The notes under the pieces: generated by a model | Told to the model about the DNA's origin: nothing | The model's input: the letters and a program-made list of their open reading frames with translations, nothing else | Databases searched by the model: none | DNA from: Nipponacmea schrenckii | Taxonomy: Eukaryota > Mollusca > Gastropoda > Lottiidae | Direction of reading: 5' to 3' | Length of the DNA: 64,000 nt | Assembly (NCBI GenBank): GCA_030562195.1 | Contig: CM060201.1 | Coordinates: forward strand, 19,852,454-19,916,453 | Program-made: the position numbers and the translations under genes | Part shown: one piece after another, positions 21,214 to 33,140 of the stretch | How the letters are laid out: each line of letters starts with the position of its first letter | Position numbering within the stretch: the first letter of the stretch is position 1

Positions 21214-24193
21214 TCTCAGACAGGAATTTAATAAACTGCATAAAGACTACAGTTCTGTATTCAATCCAGTTATCGGCTGTTATAATGGTGCCGTCGGACC
21301 AATTCAAGCCATTGTCAACATGGGTCCAGTACAACCTCCTCAACGCAAAGGACGCATGCCACAGTACTCAAAGTCCAAACTAGATGAACTTCAATTAAAA
21401 TGGATGAATTGGAGAAACTGGGTGTTCTTGGAAAATCAGAAGATCTCGGTATAGTAGTAGAGTACTTAAATCCATCATTTCTCATCAAAAAGCCCGATGG
21501 TGGTCATAGACTCGTAACAGCATTTGGTGAGGTTGGTCAATACAGTAAGCCACAACCATCCCTGATGCCTGATGTGCAATCTACTCTCCCAAAATTTTAG
21601 CTCAATGGCAATATATTATCGTCTCTGACCTGACTAAAGCATTTTACAAAATACCCCTCTCTCACGATTCTTTTAAATATTGTGGGGTAGCTACGCCATA
21701 CCGTGGAGTTCGGGTATACACCAGAACAGCAATGGGGATGCCTGGCTCTGAAACTGCACTGGAAGAACTCATGTGTCGCGTATTAGGCGACCTCTTACAA
21801 GAAGGCATTGTTACGAAGCTTGCTGACGACTTGTATTGCGGTGGAGATACACCCCAACAACTACTTATAAATTGGAAACGAACACTCGATGCCTTAGAAA
21901 AATGTAATTTACATCTTTCATCTACTAAAACTACAATTTGTCCTCGGAAAACCACCTATTGGGATGGATTTGGAATATGGGAAAAAAATTGCAGCCAGTC
22001 CTCACGTCATAGCCACTCTCAGTTCCGACTAAAGTCAAAGGATTACGTTCATTTATCGGCGCATATAAAGTACTGGCCCGTGTATTACCTGAGTGTGCAG
22101 CATTCCTTACATCTCTAGAGAAAGCAGCCGCTGGCCAAGACTCAAAGTCACTCATACAGTGGGATGACAGTTTAGAAGAAGACTTTTTACGAGCTCAAAA
22201 ACATCTCAAAGCTCACAAAACTATCACCTTACCTCGTTACAACGACAAATTATGGATTGTCACAGATGGATCTGTAAAACAGTCCGGCATAGGCGCCACA
22301 TTATATGTCCAACGGGACAATAACATTCAACTTGCCGGATTTTTTAGTGCCAAACTCAAGAAACACCAAATAACGTGGTTACCCTGTGAAATCGAGGCAC
22401 TTTCCATAACAGCAGCAATTCGTCACTATTCACCTTACATCATTCAATCAAATCAGCGTGCCACTGTATTGACAGACAGTAAACCATGCGTTGAGGCCTA
22501 TCGTAAACTGTGCCGAGGTGAATTTTCAGCCAGTTCCCGAGTTACTACATTCCTGTCTAACGCCAGTCGATATCAAGTCACCATAAGTCACCTCGCCGGC
22601 ACAGCCAATATTCCGTCTGACTTTGCCAGTCGAAATGCACCATCTTGTTCCGAACAACTCTGTCAGATATGTTCTTTTATAAACTCCATTGAGGATTCAA
22701 CAGTTCGAGCCATATCTGCAGACGACGTGTTAAGTGGAAAAATACGCCTGCCATTTTCATCTAGATCAGCCTGGTTACAAATTCAACATGATTGTCCAGA
22801 TCTGCGACGTACACATGCTCACCTAACTGAAGGCACTAGACCATCTAAAAAAAACACCGATATCAAAGATGTTAAAAGATACCTTCGATCTGCACAGATT
22901 TCTAAAGATGGTCTCCTCGTTGTCCGTAAAGACGAACCACTAGCACCAACAAGAGAATGCATCATAGTCCCGAGACCTGTACTTCATGGATTACTCACAG
23001 CCCTACATCTAAAATTTGGTCACCCGTCAAAACATCAACTTCGGCTGCTATTTCTCAGAAATTTCTCAGCATTAGATTTAGACGCTGTCATCGATTTAAC
23101 GACTACTCAATGTCATACTTGCTCTTCCCTCCAAAAGATACCCCACTCACTCACCACTCAAGACACAGAACCTCCACCCAGTACAATTGGAATACGTTTT
23201 GCTGCAGACGTAATCAAGCGCTACCGCCAACTTGTACTAATTTTACGTGAAACCGTCACCTCTTATACTACCGCCTGTTTAATAGAAAATGAACAGAAAA
23301 CCACCTTACGTTCAGCTCTTTTGCAGTTATGCCTCAGTACCATTCCAGTTGATTGTCAGTACGTCAGTGTCCGTGTTGATCCTGCACCTGGATTTACTTC
23401 ACTACTTAATGATGAATTACTCCACTCTTATAACATTCATTTAGACATTGGACGGACCAAGAATATTAACAAAAATCCCGTTGCTGAAAAGGCTATATCA
23501 GAATTTACAGATGAACTGTTGAAATTTGAGCCCCATTGCACTTCGATGTCTCCATTAGCACTATCTGTCGTGTGTTCTCGTTTAAATGCCAGGATTAGAA
23601 GTCGCGGACTCTCTGCCAGAGAAATGTGGACTCTCCGAGATCAATTTTCCAACGAGCCCATCTCCGTTACCAACCAAGAGCTTATACAATCTCAACATGA
23701 CATACGACTTAAAAATCACCCATTTAGTGAAAAATCTAAAGCAAGTGGAAGAGGACCAGCAACCCCTTATTCCCTTCAAATTGGTGACATTGTTTATCTA
23801 AAAAGTGACCGAAATAAACGCTCAGCTCGCGATAGATATCTTGTGGTGAATAAAAACAATCACTGGTGTGACATTCAAAAATTTGCCGGGACTCAACTCC
23901 GATCTAAACCTTATCATGTCAAAATCAGTGAATGCTTCAAAGTTCCAGCATACGAATTTGAGTCAGAAATTAAACGCCCTACATTCGACTATTCTTATGA
24001 TACTAGCGAATCTGAATCCGCAAGTGGTGAGCATACAACTGAAAGTACATCACTTCTTCAGAATCCAGATATCCCAGAATAACTAATTCTTTCGGCGACA
24101 CCAGAAGATCCGTTACTTCCCCAACCTGTAGGATTCCGTCGATCGTCTAGACAAAAACAAACGCCGAAATACCTCCATGACTTTGTCACATAA
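21214..24193 (+). pseudogene. Pol of the LTR retrotransposon: reverse transcriptase, RNase H, integrase, broken
   Basis: RT carries [23 protein letters not shown] and the catalytic ADDLY (Asp codons 21825-21830). RNase H has its first Asp at 22265 (TDGS) and a later TDS near 22472. Integrase has an HHCC region at about 23000-23130 and catalytic Asp 23207, Asp 23378 and Glu 23486, a correct D-D-35-E spacing. Single-base frame changes are needed near 21395, 21595 and 21960, all in or beside homopolymers. An in-frame TAA at 24080 precedes the natural-looking end at 24191-24193. From about 22010 to 24079 the frame is intact. RT and integrase copy and insert the element. Confidence 0.88.
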
Positions 24194-24277
24194 GATTAAA
24201 ACTTTCTAAAGGTGACTTATGTTTAGAAGTGACGTTGTTTTAATTGTTTTAATTTCTTTTTATTCCTTTAAATCTCT

Positions 24278-24302
24278 GGGAGAGAGATAAAGAGAAAAGT
24301 GG
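24278..24302 (+). promoter_or_regulatory. Polypurine tract
   Basis: GGGAGAGAGATAAAGAGAAA and the next purines lie immediately before the 3' LTR. This is the expected primer site for plus-strand DNA synthesis. Confidence 0.7.
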
Positions 24303-24305
24303 TCA

Positions 24306-24506
24306 CGCCACTATACTATAAGGTCTATAGTTACCGGTTATTATTTGTATTAACATTACATACGCCTGTGGTATATAATTAATGCCGCGCATGCGCTTGG
24401 TTGACTTATCGTCTTCCTCCCGCCATTGTATTTGTTTACCTTTGTATTTTCGTTCAGTTAAGATTATAACAATTAATATCATCCCAGAGTAGTTGTATAT
24501 CTGCAC
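24306..24506 (+). repeat. 3' LTR
   Basis: Second LTR copy (see 14301-14501). It ends CTGCAC, directly followed by AGGGTTTAAACAAGG, which is copy A sequence near 8547. Confidence 0.9.
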
Positions 24507-24770
24507 AGGGTTTAAACAAGGCAAAAGTCGAAATCAGTACAGCAGGTAAGAGGGGCTGACTTCGAAAAAGCGTCTAGTCCTACAGGTTGGACCATTAACC
24601 AAGACTGTGTGCTACAGGCTGTGCAAGTTACAGATCCATCGCAGTTGCAAAAAGAGTAGGCTATGTCGGTTTTCTGGAAATATTTCCCTCACTGCACATT
24701 GTATGGAGATGCCCTCTCCTCATTAGCACATTAGATGCGGAAGAGTAGAATTTGAACATTCATTCATTTT
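24507..24770. other. Copy B flank resumed after the LTR element
   Basis: Matches 8547-8835 of copy A with small indels. No gene. Confidence 0.8.
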
Positions 24771-26436
24771 TATACGCCCACATGAAATGGGGGGCGTATA
24801 TTGTCGTCACCCACATCCGTCCGTCCGTCCGTCCGTCCGTCCGTCCGTCCGTCGGTCCGTCCGTCCGTCCGTCCACAATTGCTCGTAAACACTCTACACG
24901 GTGTAATTCTTGACGGATTTAGATGAAACTTAATATGAGTGTTTATGATCACGCAAGGATGAACCCTATTGAAAATCAGCGAAATCGGAAAAAAATTAGT
25001 ATGAGTTCGTGCCCTTGTTCTTGAATGGCTCGTAAACACTCTACAACGTGCAATTCTTGACCGATTTTGATGAAACTTGGTGTGAGAGTATGTTATAACT
25101 CAAGGATAAACCCTATCGAAAATCAGCGAAATCGAAAAACATTTAGTATGAGTTATTGCCCTTGTTCTTGAAAACGCGTTCAATTTTAGCTTGTAAACAT
25201 TCTTGAGAGAACAATTTTTAATGGATTTTAATGAAACTTGGCCTGAGTATTTGTTATCACCCAAGGATGAAGCCTATTGAAAACCAGTCAAATCGAAAAA
25301 AAAATTAATATCAGTTATTGCCCTTGTTTTTGAAAACGCGTTCAATTTTTAGCTTGTAAACACTCTAGAAAGCACAGTTATTGACCGATTTTGACGAAAC
25401 TTGCTGAAATTGTTTAATATCACCCAAGAATGAACCCTTTTGAAAATAGCACATATCGAAATATATTTAATAGGAATTATTGCCTTTGTTCTATAAAATG
25501 TGTTGGATTTTTGCCTTGTAAACACTCTACAAGTCACAATTCTTGAGCGATTTTGACATAACTTGGCATGAGTATTTGTAATCACCTAAGGATGAACCCT
25601 ATTGAAATTCAGTTAAATCGAAAAATATTTAGTATCAGTTATTGCTCTTGTGTTTGAAAACGCGTTCAATTTTAGCTTGTAAGCACTCTAGAAAGAACAA
25701 TTCTTAATGGATTTTGATAAAACTTGGCTTGAGTATTTGTTTTTACCCAAGGATGAACCTTATTGAAAATCAAATAAATCGAAATATGTTTAGTGTCAGT
25801 TATAGCCCTTGTTCTTGAAAACGCGTTCAATTTTAGCTTGTAAACACTCTAGAAAGAACAATTTTTAATGGATTTTGATGTAACTTGGCTGGAGTATTTG
25901 TTGTCTCCCAAGGATGAACTCTATTGAAAATCGAAAAATATTTAGTACAAGTTATTGCCCTTGTTTTTGAAAACGCGTTCAATTTAACCCGTAAACACTC
26001 TAGAAAGAACAATTTTAAAAGGATTTTAAACCCTATTGAAAATCAGATAAATCGAAAAATATTTAGTGTCAGTTATTGGGCCTGTTTTCAAAATCGCTTT
26101 CAACTTTTGGCTTGTGAACACTCTAAACATTCATTTTTGACAAAACTCGCTGAAATTGTTTAATATCAACCAAGGATGAGCCTTATTAAGAATTAAAAAT
26201 ATCAAAATATTATTAAGGGTGAACCCTATTGCAAATCATAAAAATACCGAAAAATATTTAATGAGTTGAGTTAGGTACAATTCTTGACAGTTTTTAATGG
26301 AACTAGAGACCCCAGAAAAAAATATATTGTGGAAGGTTGAATATTTCATTCCACTAAATGTTACCTTACTGAAAAGTATTTATTTGAAATAAATGCTGCC
26401 AGTGGGCGTATATTACCTTGCCTGGCAAGCTATCTT
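24771..26436. mobile_element. Helentron/pearl-like non-autonomous element 1
   Basis: Precise insertion relative to copy A. The left end TATACGCCCAC (24771-24781) is inverted as GTGGGCGTATA at 26402-26412. A hairpin CTTGCCTGGCAAG (26417-26429) lies 7 bp from the right end CTATCTT. A GTCC microsatellite (about 24807-24872) follows the left end. The core is eight or nine degenerate units of about 130-165 bp with GTAAACACTCTA and AAAACGCGTTCAA. No target duplication is visible. Subterminal inverted repeats, microsatellite, core tandem units and a 3' hairpin match Helentron-associated elements such as mollusc 'pearl'. No protein is encoded. Confidence 0.72.
24805..24873 (+). repeat. GTCC microsatellite
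   Basis: About seventeen CCGT/GTCC tetranucleotides with one interruption (GTCGGTCC). Part of element 1. Confidence 0.95.
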
Positions 26437-27916
26437 ACTTCGTTTACTCAAGTCAGACTTATATCGTGATCAATTAGTGTATACTATAGTAATTAAAGCC
26501 ATTTAGTTTAAGAACATATATGATAAAGGGTATTATAAAAGGCTTATATTGAATTCAAGAGTAGAATAAATAATTATACCAACCTAAAAATCATCTCTTA
26601 AAGAACTATAGTCTAGAATATACAGGTCCTTACTATTAGATTTTCTACAAACATAATTTTTTTTTTTATATAAATACTCATTACTCATATCAAATTTGAA
26701 ATATACTTATTTAATATAATTATTTACACTTAGTCACGTACGTCAATGATTGCCACTGAATAGCATTCTCCAATTTAAATTTATTGTTTACATATTATGT
26801 CCACACCATTATATTATTTGATATATATTCAATTTCAACGATGAACTGAAATATATTTTTTCGAATATGTACTTATGAAGAGGATTGTGGACGAGTCTAT
26901 AACGTTTATATTACTAGTGTAGTAAATTAATTTTTAACCATTACTACAGACCACTCAAAATGGTTATTATATATTACCTCCCCTTGACCACAAGTCTTAG
27001 GAATCAGCCATACTCCAAAACCACACATCGAGTCTGCTCTCATTTTTAACACATCAAAACCCACATTCGGAAATTTTGAAATACTCATCAAAGTCGTCTC
27101 TTCATGTCTAATTTTGAATATAACAATCAAGAGTGTGTTTTTTAAGATAACCACATCCAATGTCTTTCTATATTACCAAGTAAATTAAAGAGTTACAATA
27201 TTATTAGTCGATAATAAATCAATGAATTCAAACTATAGCAGATTTTTTAAATTCGACAAGTTTTTTGAAAAGTGCAAATGAATTCCAGTTCGTACGATTT
27301 CACTACGACGACATATGATCTGGTCATATTCCCAATCTCTACATAGATTCTAGATACGTGAAATTATGCAGCTGGTGTTGACTGCAGCCTATTTGAAAAT
27401 CTAGGGTTTCTCAAACGGCGTAGATCTTAGTCTTACCTCGTGGACAAGATGATTTTACTAAGCCATACTTTTATAGTTATATGGTTCAATTGCTTTCAAT
27501 AAGTGTACAGTGCTTTCTTTCTTTAACTTGGTGAATAGACATCATTTTTATAAAGAAAAATACAGCAATGTTTTATCCTTTATTTCAATATATTAAATAA
27601 TAACATATATAGAATATTTTCAATGTGGAAAATAAGTCAATAACATAAATTATCTACTACACAAACTTAAAGCAGGTCTACACTGTTATCCTGGTTTCTT
27701 ACTATGAACTGGTTGGAGGCGATGGGATGAGAGCAATACAGAACAATAGGTTCTAACATACAGTGTTTGTTACCATGAATTGGATTTTCTCAATATAATT
27801 TTAACAGTATATGCACTGAACGTCCTTGAATCCCACCAACTGATCAATTGCGAACATCTGTGCAAGATGTAAATTTATTGATTAAGCATATACCAGTCAT
27901 TCTGCTGACTCGACCT
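26437..27916. other. Copy B flank, right part
   Basis: Matches copy A from about 8830 to 10297 with short indels. No supported gene. The duplication ends at GACTCGACC. Confidence 0.85.
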
Positions 27917-28711
27917 TGTAGCATCCCAAACAGTAAGAAACCGTCAGCCATTTTTTCAAAATACAAAATGTTTTGGGTGAAATAACTTTATACCGAGCAT
28001 CCATCTGTAACGTTTTCTAAAATCGATTTAGATATTTCTGTATTAATGCTTGATACAGAATATCAAGTATGTTTATCAATAGACAAACAAACATAAATCA
28101 TCCAGTAGCTCAGTTGCCACCCAAATTTTGTATTTTTTCTCATATAAAACCTTACAGTGTACATGTATCCAGTTTTTACACATTCGAGGTTTTAACACTC
28201 CTGCAGATTCTAGTTGCAACACCAAGGCAGTAACAAGGCTGGACGTGTGCACGACATGATTGCATTAACTGAAACTCTACCTTAGCTAAAGATAACTGCC
28301 CTAATCAGGAATTAAGTCCAAACGCTCCTGTCAGTGAGTTTGCTTAAGTTGCCCGTAATTCAAAGTCCTAATATAGGAAATTGCATTCTCAGACCTGCTG
28401 GTGAAATATAATCAGAAACACACTTCGAAAGCATAACAGTAAGTAACTATTATATTTTCTCATGGAATTGTTACTTGTCCGTTCACAGAAATACTAGCTG
28501 TATCACTAGCACGATTTAAGTCACTCTTATTTAACAGTGATCAGTGCATTTTACAACCTATTAGGTGGTAAACAAGACATAAATGGCAATTACACCAAAC
28601 GTGAACCAGACATCCAGACAACATATCTTCATACAAGAGACATTTTCATTCGTCATGGTACCCTGAAGCACTAATCCATTAAAACCATCGTAGAACTGTG
28701 ATACAGCGGCT
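27917..28711. other. Unique intergenic sequence, including the 3' side of the minus-strand gene
   Basis: No gene seen. It should hold the 3' untranslated region of the gene at 28712-29812. I find no canonical AATAAA on the minus strand within this stretch. Confidence 0.5.
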
Positions 28712-29812
28712 TCAAGCTTTTAAACTTTCTTCAACTTGAAGCTCAATTAAGTCTATCAGCTTTACTTGTCCCTTTCCTTCACCACAATATATTCTTTTAA
28801 TAGAGTGTGGTTGTGATCTATGAGAGTTGGGAATATCTCCACGGTCCTTTAATACTTTCGAGATCATATAATCCAAATCTAGAACTTTCGATCCAGATTT
28901 TTTCCGCGGTGGAAGAGAAATATTTTGTTTAACTTGTTCCTGAGTTGTATCATTAGACACGTTACTGTTATCTTTTGGTTCTGGAGCAACTGGCGAGCTA
29001 TTTCTTGAAGATTCTGGTTCATTCATACCAACTACATCAATCTTTTCATGTTGTGCGATTTGATCTTTCTTCTCGACTACCATTAAAGAATTGAACTGGC
29101 GAATCACAGGTCTGCCCTCAGGTTTAGGCCGCTTCGAGTCAGATGGGCTATAGCGAGATTCATCCATAGTTTCGACATACTCTCGTTTTAAACGGATAGG
29201 GTTATCTCCGCTAGGTTTATCTTTTCTTAAACCAACCTCTATAGAATCGTTAAAAAAATCCATGAGACTAGTACGAGTTGGGCAATCTGATTGGCTGAGA
29301 TATCCGACGTCAAATCTACCTTCTGGCCTTTCGTTACTGGGATACGAATACGCCATCGTTGATTGGTTCCTTGGCGGAAGTGTGTGCAGTGAATGATCTG
29401 TGGCATGGGGTACATTTCCAGCAGGATTAGGAAAAGCACCGTATGAAGTTGTAGGAGGGCTATGGCGGTGGTATGATGTATTGATTTGATTATTATCCGG
29501 AACACTGTATTTTTCTTTATAATTTTCACAATCCCTGAGAATACGTTTTTTCACTGAGAATGCTGGATATCTATAATTATCATACGTCCTAGGTCTAGTA
29601 TCTATTCCCGAATTACCTGGTTCATATCGTATTACCGGAGCACTATGGGTTTCTCTCTGATCGTGGAAATGTCTAGAATAACTGCCATAATCATAAGCTT
29701 TCGATAGACATACCGCACTAGCCTGCTTCTCATTGGCTGATTTGTTATTTCGTGGTTTAAAACTAAGATCGAGCGGTTGATCCTTGCTTAAATCTGGCGA
29801 ATAACGATCCAT
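28712..29812 (-). CDS. Putative nuclear corepressor-like protein with PLDLS motif
   Basis: 366 residues from the ATG at 29812 (context CAATATGG). A longer in-frame start at 29950 would read through a probable intron end: on the minus strand TATCTTTTCAG ends at 29933, so the exon likely begins at 29932 and the ATG at 29812 is preferred. The protein is Ser/Pro/Asn-rich and probably disordered. PLDLS (13-17) is the classic CtBP-binding PxDLS motif. Basic patches RLKR, SKRPKP and PPRKK suggest nuclear localisation. Near the C terminus LDYMISKVL (313-321) and LIDLIELQV (352-360) resemble the corepressor box that contacts nuclear receptors. I do not recognise the family. Coding is supported by length and codon-like composition; the function is inferred from short motifs only. 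Confidence 0.68.
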   Translation of the reverse strand: MDRYSPDLSKDQPLDLSFKPRNNKSANEKQASAVCLSKAYDYGSYSRHFHDQRETHSAPVIRYEPGNSGIDTRPRTYDNYRYPAFSVKKRILRDCENYKEKYSVPDNNQINTSYHRHSPPTTSYGAFPNPAGNVPHATDHSLHTLPPRNQSTMAYSYPSNERPEGRFDVGYLSQSDCPTRTSLMDFFNDSIEVGLRKDKPSGDNPIRLKREYVETMDESRYSPSDSKRPKPEGRPVIRQFNSLMVVEKKDQIAQHEKIDVVGMNEPESSRNSSPVAPEPKDNSNVSNDTTQEQVKQNISLPPRKKSGSKVLDLDYMISKVLKDRGDIPNSHRSQPHSIKRIYCGEGKGQVKLIDLIELQVEESLKA

Positions 29813-29932
29813 ATTGCACCTTCCCTTTCTATAGATAAGACAGCACCAGCTGAAGTTTATCCCTCTTGATCTTAGAAATACCCCGACAATTATAATCGTA
29901 CCATACTTTGTCTGTTTTTCAATGAATTGTAC

Positions 29933-29944
29933 CTGAAAAGATAA
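29933..29944 (-). other. Probable 3' splice acceptor of the PLDLS gene
   Basis: On the minus strand the sequence reads TTTATCTTTTCAG then GTACAATTC. The pyrimidine tract and CAG are good. It implies at least one upstream exon beyond 29950, which I cannot locate; it may carry only 5' untranslated sequence. Confidence 0.5.
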
Positions 29945-29984
29945 AATCATAAATCCATTAATATATTGTAAAGGAATGTTGCAT

Positions 29985-30225
29985 TATGAACTTCCAGGTT
30001 CAAAGGTTACCGGTGCATCTTCAAAGATCAAAGGTTACCGATGCATCTACCAGGGTCATAATATAATACAATGAATCTTAAAAGGTCGAATGATACAAAT
30101 GCATATTTCGAATTCAAAGGTTACAATAATGCATGCTCAAAGTCGAAGGTCACCAATTCAATTATTACAGTCATAGATTACTAATGCTTCTTTAACATTC
30201 ACAATCGCCAATTCAAGTTTTGCAA
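29985..30225. repeat. Degenerate tandem repeat of about 30-45 bp
   Basis: Five or six loose copies of a unit containing CAAAGGTTACCGATGCAT, diverging to the right. The unit length is irregular. Confidence 0.6.
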
Positions 30226-32875
30226 TCAATACCCCAGTGGGGTCTGTAGAACATGAACGGGTCAGGGTAATTTTTTCAAATTTTACAATGAAAAAAGAAA
30301 ATACATATTTTCACTAAACAAATTGCTATCAAGCCACAGTAATATTTCACAAATCGACCCTTGTAATAGTTTGAGAGACTCAACCAGATTATGCTTATCT
30401 CTTACTGTCCCTCTGACTACAGTTGTACATCCTCTTACTTCAAGCACAATGTTAAAAAATTCAGATTGTGAACTGAGCATGTCCGTAACTCTGGCATTTT
30501 ATCTCGGAGTTTCACACATGCTTATATAAATACATTTAATGTAGTTCGAAAAATCATACGTTACGGTGTTTCAGAAGCACGATTGATCAAAATAATTTCC
30601 AGAACAGAATGCCAGAATGACTTCTGAAAATTCCAGCGCATAACACGTTATAGTTTATCAAGTCAAGTTAGCTTTACATCAAAGCATACATGTAACATAA
30701 TTTATAGCAAAAAACGATAATTTATTTGAATTAATGCGGTCCATTACTTGTGTATATTACATGAGTAATGACACCTGAAAAGAGGCCACGTATGACAGTT
30801 GTAACCAGGCCAATATCGAATGTTGACCTTTAACTAGGTTGTATGATGTCAACAAACTTCGTCCAGAGATGACATGTTATGGTTCAAAACACCGCACTCG
30901 TTTATTCGCACGCAATATTTTCATTAGTGTAGTCTTGGTCGATAGAATTAATATAAGGTGATAAGACATATATCAAAACTTACAAATATAAACTTTAGTT
31001 TCGTTCTTACATTTCAACAAATGTTTTTAGCCACCATCACAATTTCATGCCATTACGAACTGTGTCTTACACTTTGACTCCAAATGTTATCTTTCTTGAT
31101 TGACTCGTTCGAAAGCAAAAACAGACAGGGGTCTGTCAGACTGTGCATTCCATGATACAAAAAAGTGGCTATTGCAGTCAAGGTACAAGACGAATTCGTA
31201 AAAGCTTAAAATTGTAAAGATGACACAGGCCTATGGTAGTCGAAGTTTTATAAGGAGACTTTACTACGTATCTCCTTTCTTAAACGTGTTATGTTTGATA
31301 AATGTATATTTAGAAGAATAGGGAACTTGGCAGTTTCACATATTAAGAGACCTTTGGCACATCTCCTTTCTCAACCCTTCTAATATGCTTTTTACGTATA
31401 TAATTATAATTTATAAGCACAGAACCATTGGAAGTTTTACAAAAAAGATTGTTCGTTCGCCTTAACATGAAAAATATACTGAGTGAGCTAAATGAAATAT
31501 GATAGACAAAATAGAATCGTTATTGATTTTATCATCATAATTATTGTCCCCAGTCACCGCACTTTTCATTTACAATTGATGACGTCAATCGAGAAACAAA
31601 CTGAGATAATCATCAGCATGAATCGAACGCGTCTTTCAAAAGGGGATTACCACTCCTGAATGATTAACATTCTACAAGTTAAGTACCTGATTGGTTCAAG
31701 TGTCTGACTACCACTAAGTCCACGGACTCCCATTCAACTAGATGAGCCAATGGTTCATTCTATGAGCCAAGCGAACTGTCAGCACACCTACTTTTTGTCT
31801 ATTTCCCAAGAGTTTAATCATTGGAACGTCTGTTTTCCCATGTAGTCTATAACCGGAAGTGACGCCTGACTTAATTTGACTGTTTCAATAGTTTAACTCG
31901 TAGCTTTTTGATACCACATGATTTTCAACAACCCTAATCGCCTAATCAACATGCAGAACACATATTTACGTTTTGTTTTGTAAATATGAACACACGACAC
32001 ATCTGGTTTTTTTTTATATTGATATTAGATCGTGGTTAAATCGATGATTATGTCTTATTTCAAAAAGAAAAAAAAAAATCAATAAAAAATGTTGTAAGTA
32101 TATTAATCCATTATCACTAACAATAAGTCTGCAGCTTCTCTTAGAATTAAATAGACAACGAAAATAAAGAAAGTGGGCGACCTATAAGATACATTTTCAA
32201 TCAATGCTCTAGTACTATGTCAGTAGGGCACTGTAGCCTTTTTAAGTACACTTCACAATAACGATCAATGTCCGGGAATTATGTCACTGATCTATTATAG
32301 AAACTAAAGTATAAATCGATTGTCGTCAAATTTATATTAAATTTATAACAACTAAACAAGGAAGTTGCTGAAATTGTAACGAGGGAGTAAATATTAACAG
32401 CCTTTATACCTCACCTTTAACGTCTGGTGGTTCCAGATTCGAATCAATTATATGAAGTAAGGCAAACTAACACCAGGATTCAGAGATATAAGTGTCAAGT
32501 AGTCTGTGTGCTAAATACATACATCAAATATAGCCAACCTTTAGTAAGCAGCAAATTACAAGCATTTCCCTTGACCGCGTAACACAAGTTTGACACTAGA
32601 AACTATTTAGCAGCAAATAAACGATGAACCAGTGGTATCTACTTACTTTCAGTCGCTCAACAGATAATCAAAGTTAAAAGCAGGGGCTTTGTGCTTGAGC
32701 ATAGCTTCAATACGACAGTTTGCTAAATTTATGAAGCCGCTATACTTCAAAACCTCATATCGATCGAAAAGACCTTCACCTTAACTGAGAACATTAACGG
32801 TTGTTAATGAGAAAGTTAAGGACAGCAAGTTTTTGCACGGCCTACAAGCTTCATTAAATCCATAAAACAAACATG
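30226..32875. other. Intergenic or intronic sequence without recognised features
   Basis: AT-rich, with only short chance open frames. A loose direct repeat of about 100 bp lies at 31250-31395 (AAGAGAC...ATCTCCTTTCT in both halves). It may be the upstream intron of the minus-strand gene. Confidence 0.4.
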
Positions 32876-32883
32876 CGTGCAGG

Positions 32884-33140
32884 AAATGAAATGAAATTGT
32901 GTTTAACGTCCTACCCTTTGCACCAAATGGGTTGATGATGACAGAATGCAATGATAGACATTTTACAAAACATTCGAGGGATCTTTAACATGCACATGTT
33001 GTAGAACAATGAGCCTTGGCTTATGATCCCACCAGAACGACAGGTGCTTTTTCAAACCATCCCCTCCCGACCTGGATCACTGACAAAAGAAAACCGAGAT
33101 GGAAACTACAAAAGTTCATCTCGTGCTTTACCGGGTTCGT
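32884..33140. repeat. Probable dispersed repeat
   Basis: The stretch TGTGTTTAACGTCCTACC ... CATTCGAGGGATCTTTAAC ... CAGGTGCTTTTTC has the look of a short interspersed element recalled from mollusc genomes. A fragment with GGTGCTTTT and GATCTTTAATCT occurs at about 53735-53825. No terminal structure is defined, so this is a tentative call. Confidence 0.35.

Larger units (their letters stand above)
14301..24506 (+). mobile_element. LTR retrotransposon (Ty3/gypsy-type order), interrupted by nested insertions
   Basis: Two direct LTRs of about 201 bp bound a gag/protease frame (14696-16482) and reverse transcriptase, RNase H and integrase (21214-24193). The order protease-RT-RNase H-integrase excludes Copia; Ty3/gypsy is preferred and BEL/Pao not fully excluded. 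A LINE (16483-21198) sits between protease and RT. A polypurine tract lies just before the 3' LTR. I see no clean target-site duplication and no primer-binding site I would name. The LTRs differ at two positions, so the insertion is young, yet the pol region carries several frame breaks. Confidence 0.9.
11211..27916 (+). other. Segmental duplication, copy B, carrying two large insertions
   Basis: Equivalent of copy A (1961-10297) in the same orientation. It is interrupted by an LTR retrotransposon with nested elements (14301-24506) and by a Helentron/pearl-like element (24771-26436). Without these it is shorter than A because it has only one 82-bp unit and only eight VNTR units. Continuity across the second insertion is clear: CATTCATTCATTT before it and ACTTCGTTTACTCAAG after it join directly in copy A near 8830. 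Confidence 0.88.

Noticed and set aside
29239..29529. 96-codon minus frame inside the PLDLS gene
   Set aside because: It overlaps the better supported coding frame in another phase and is Ile/Thr/His-rich without a domain.
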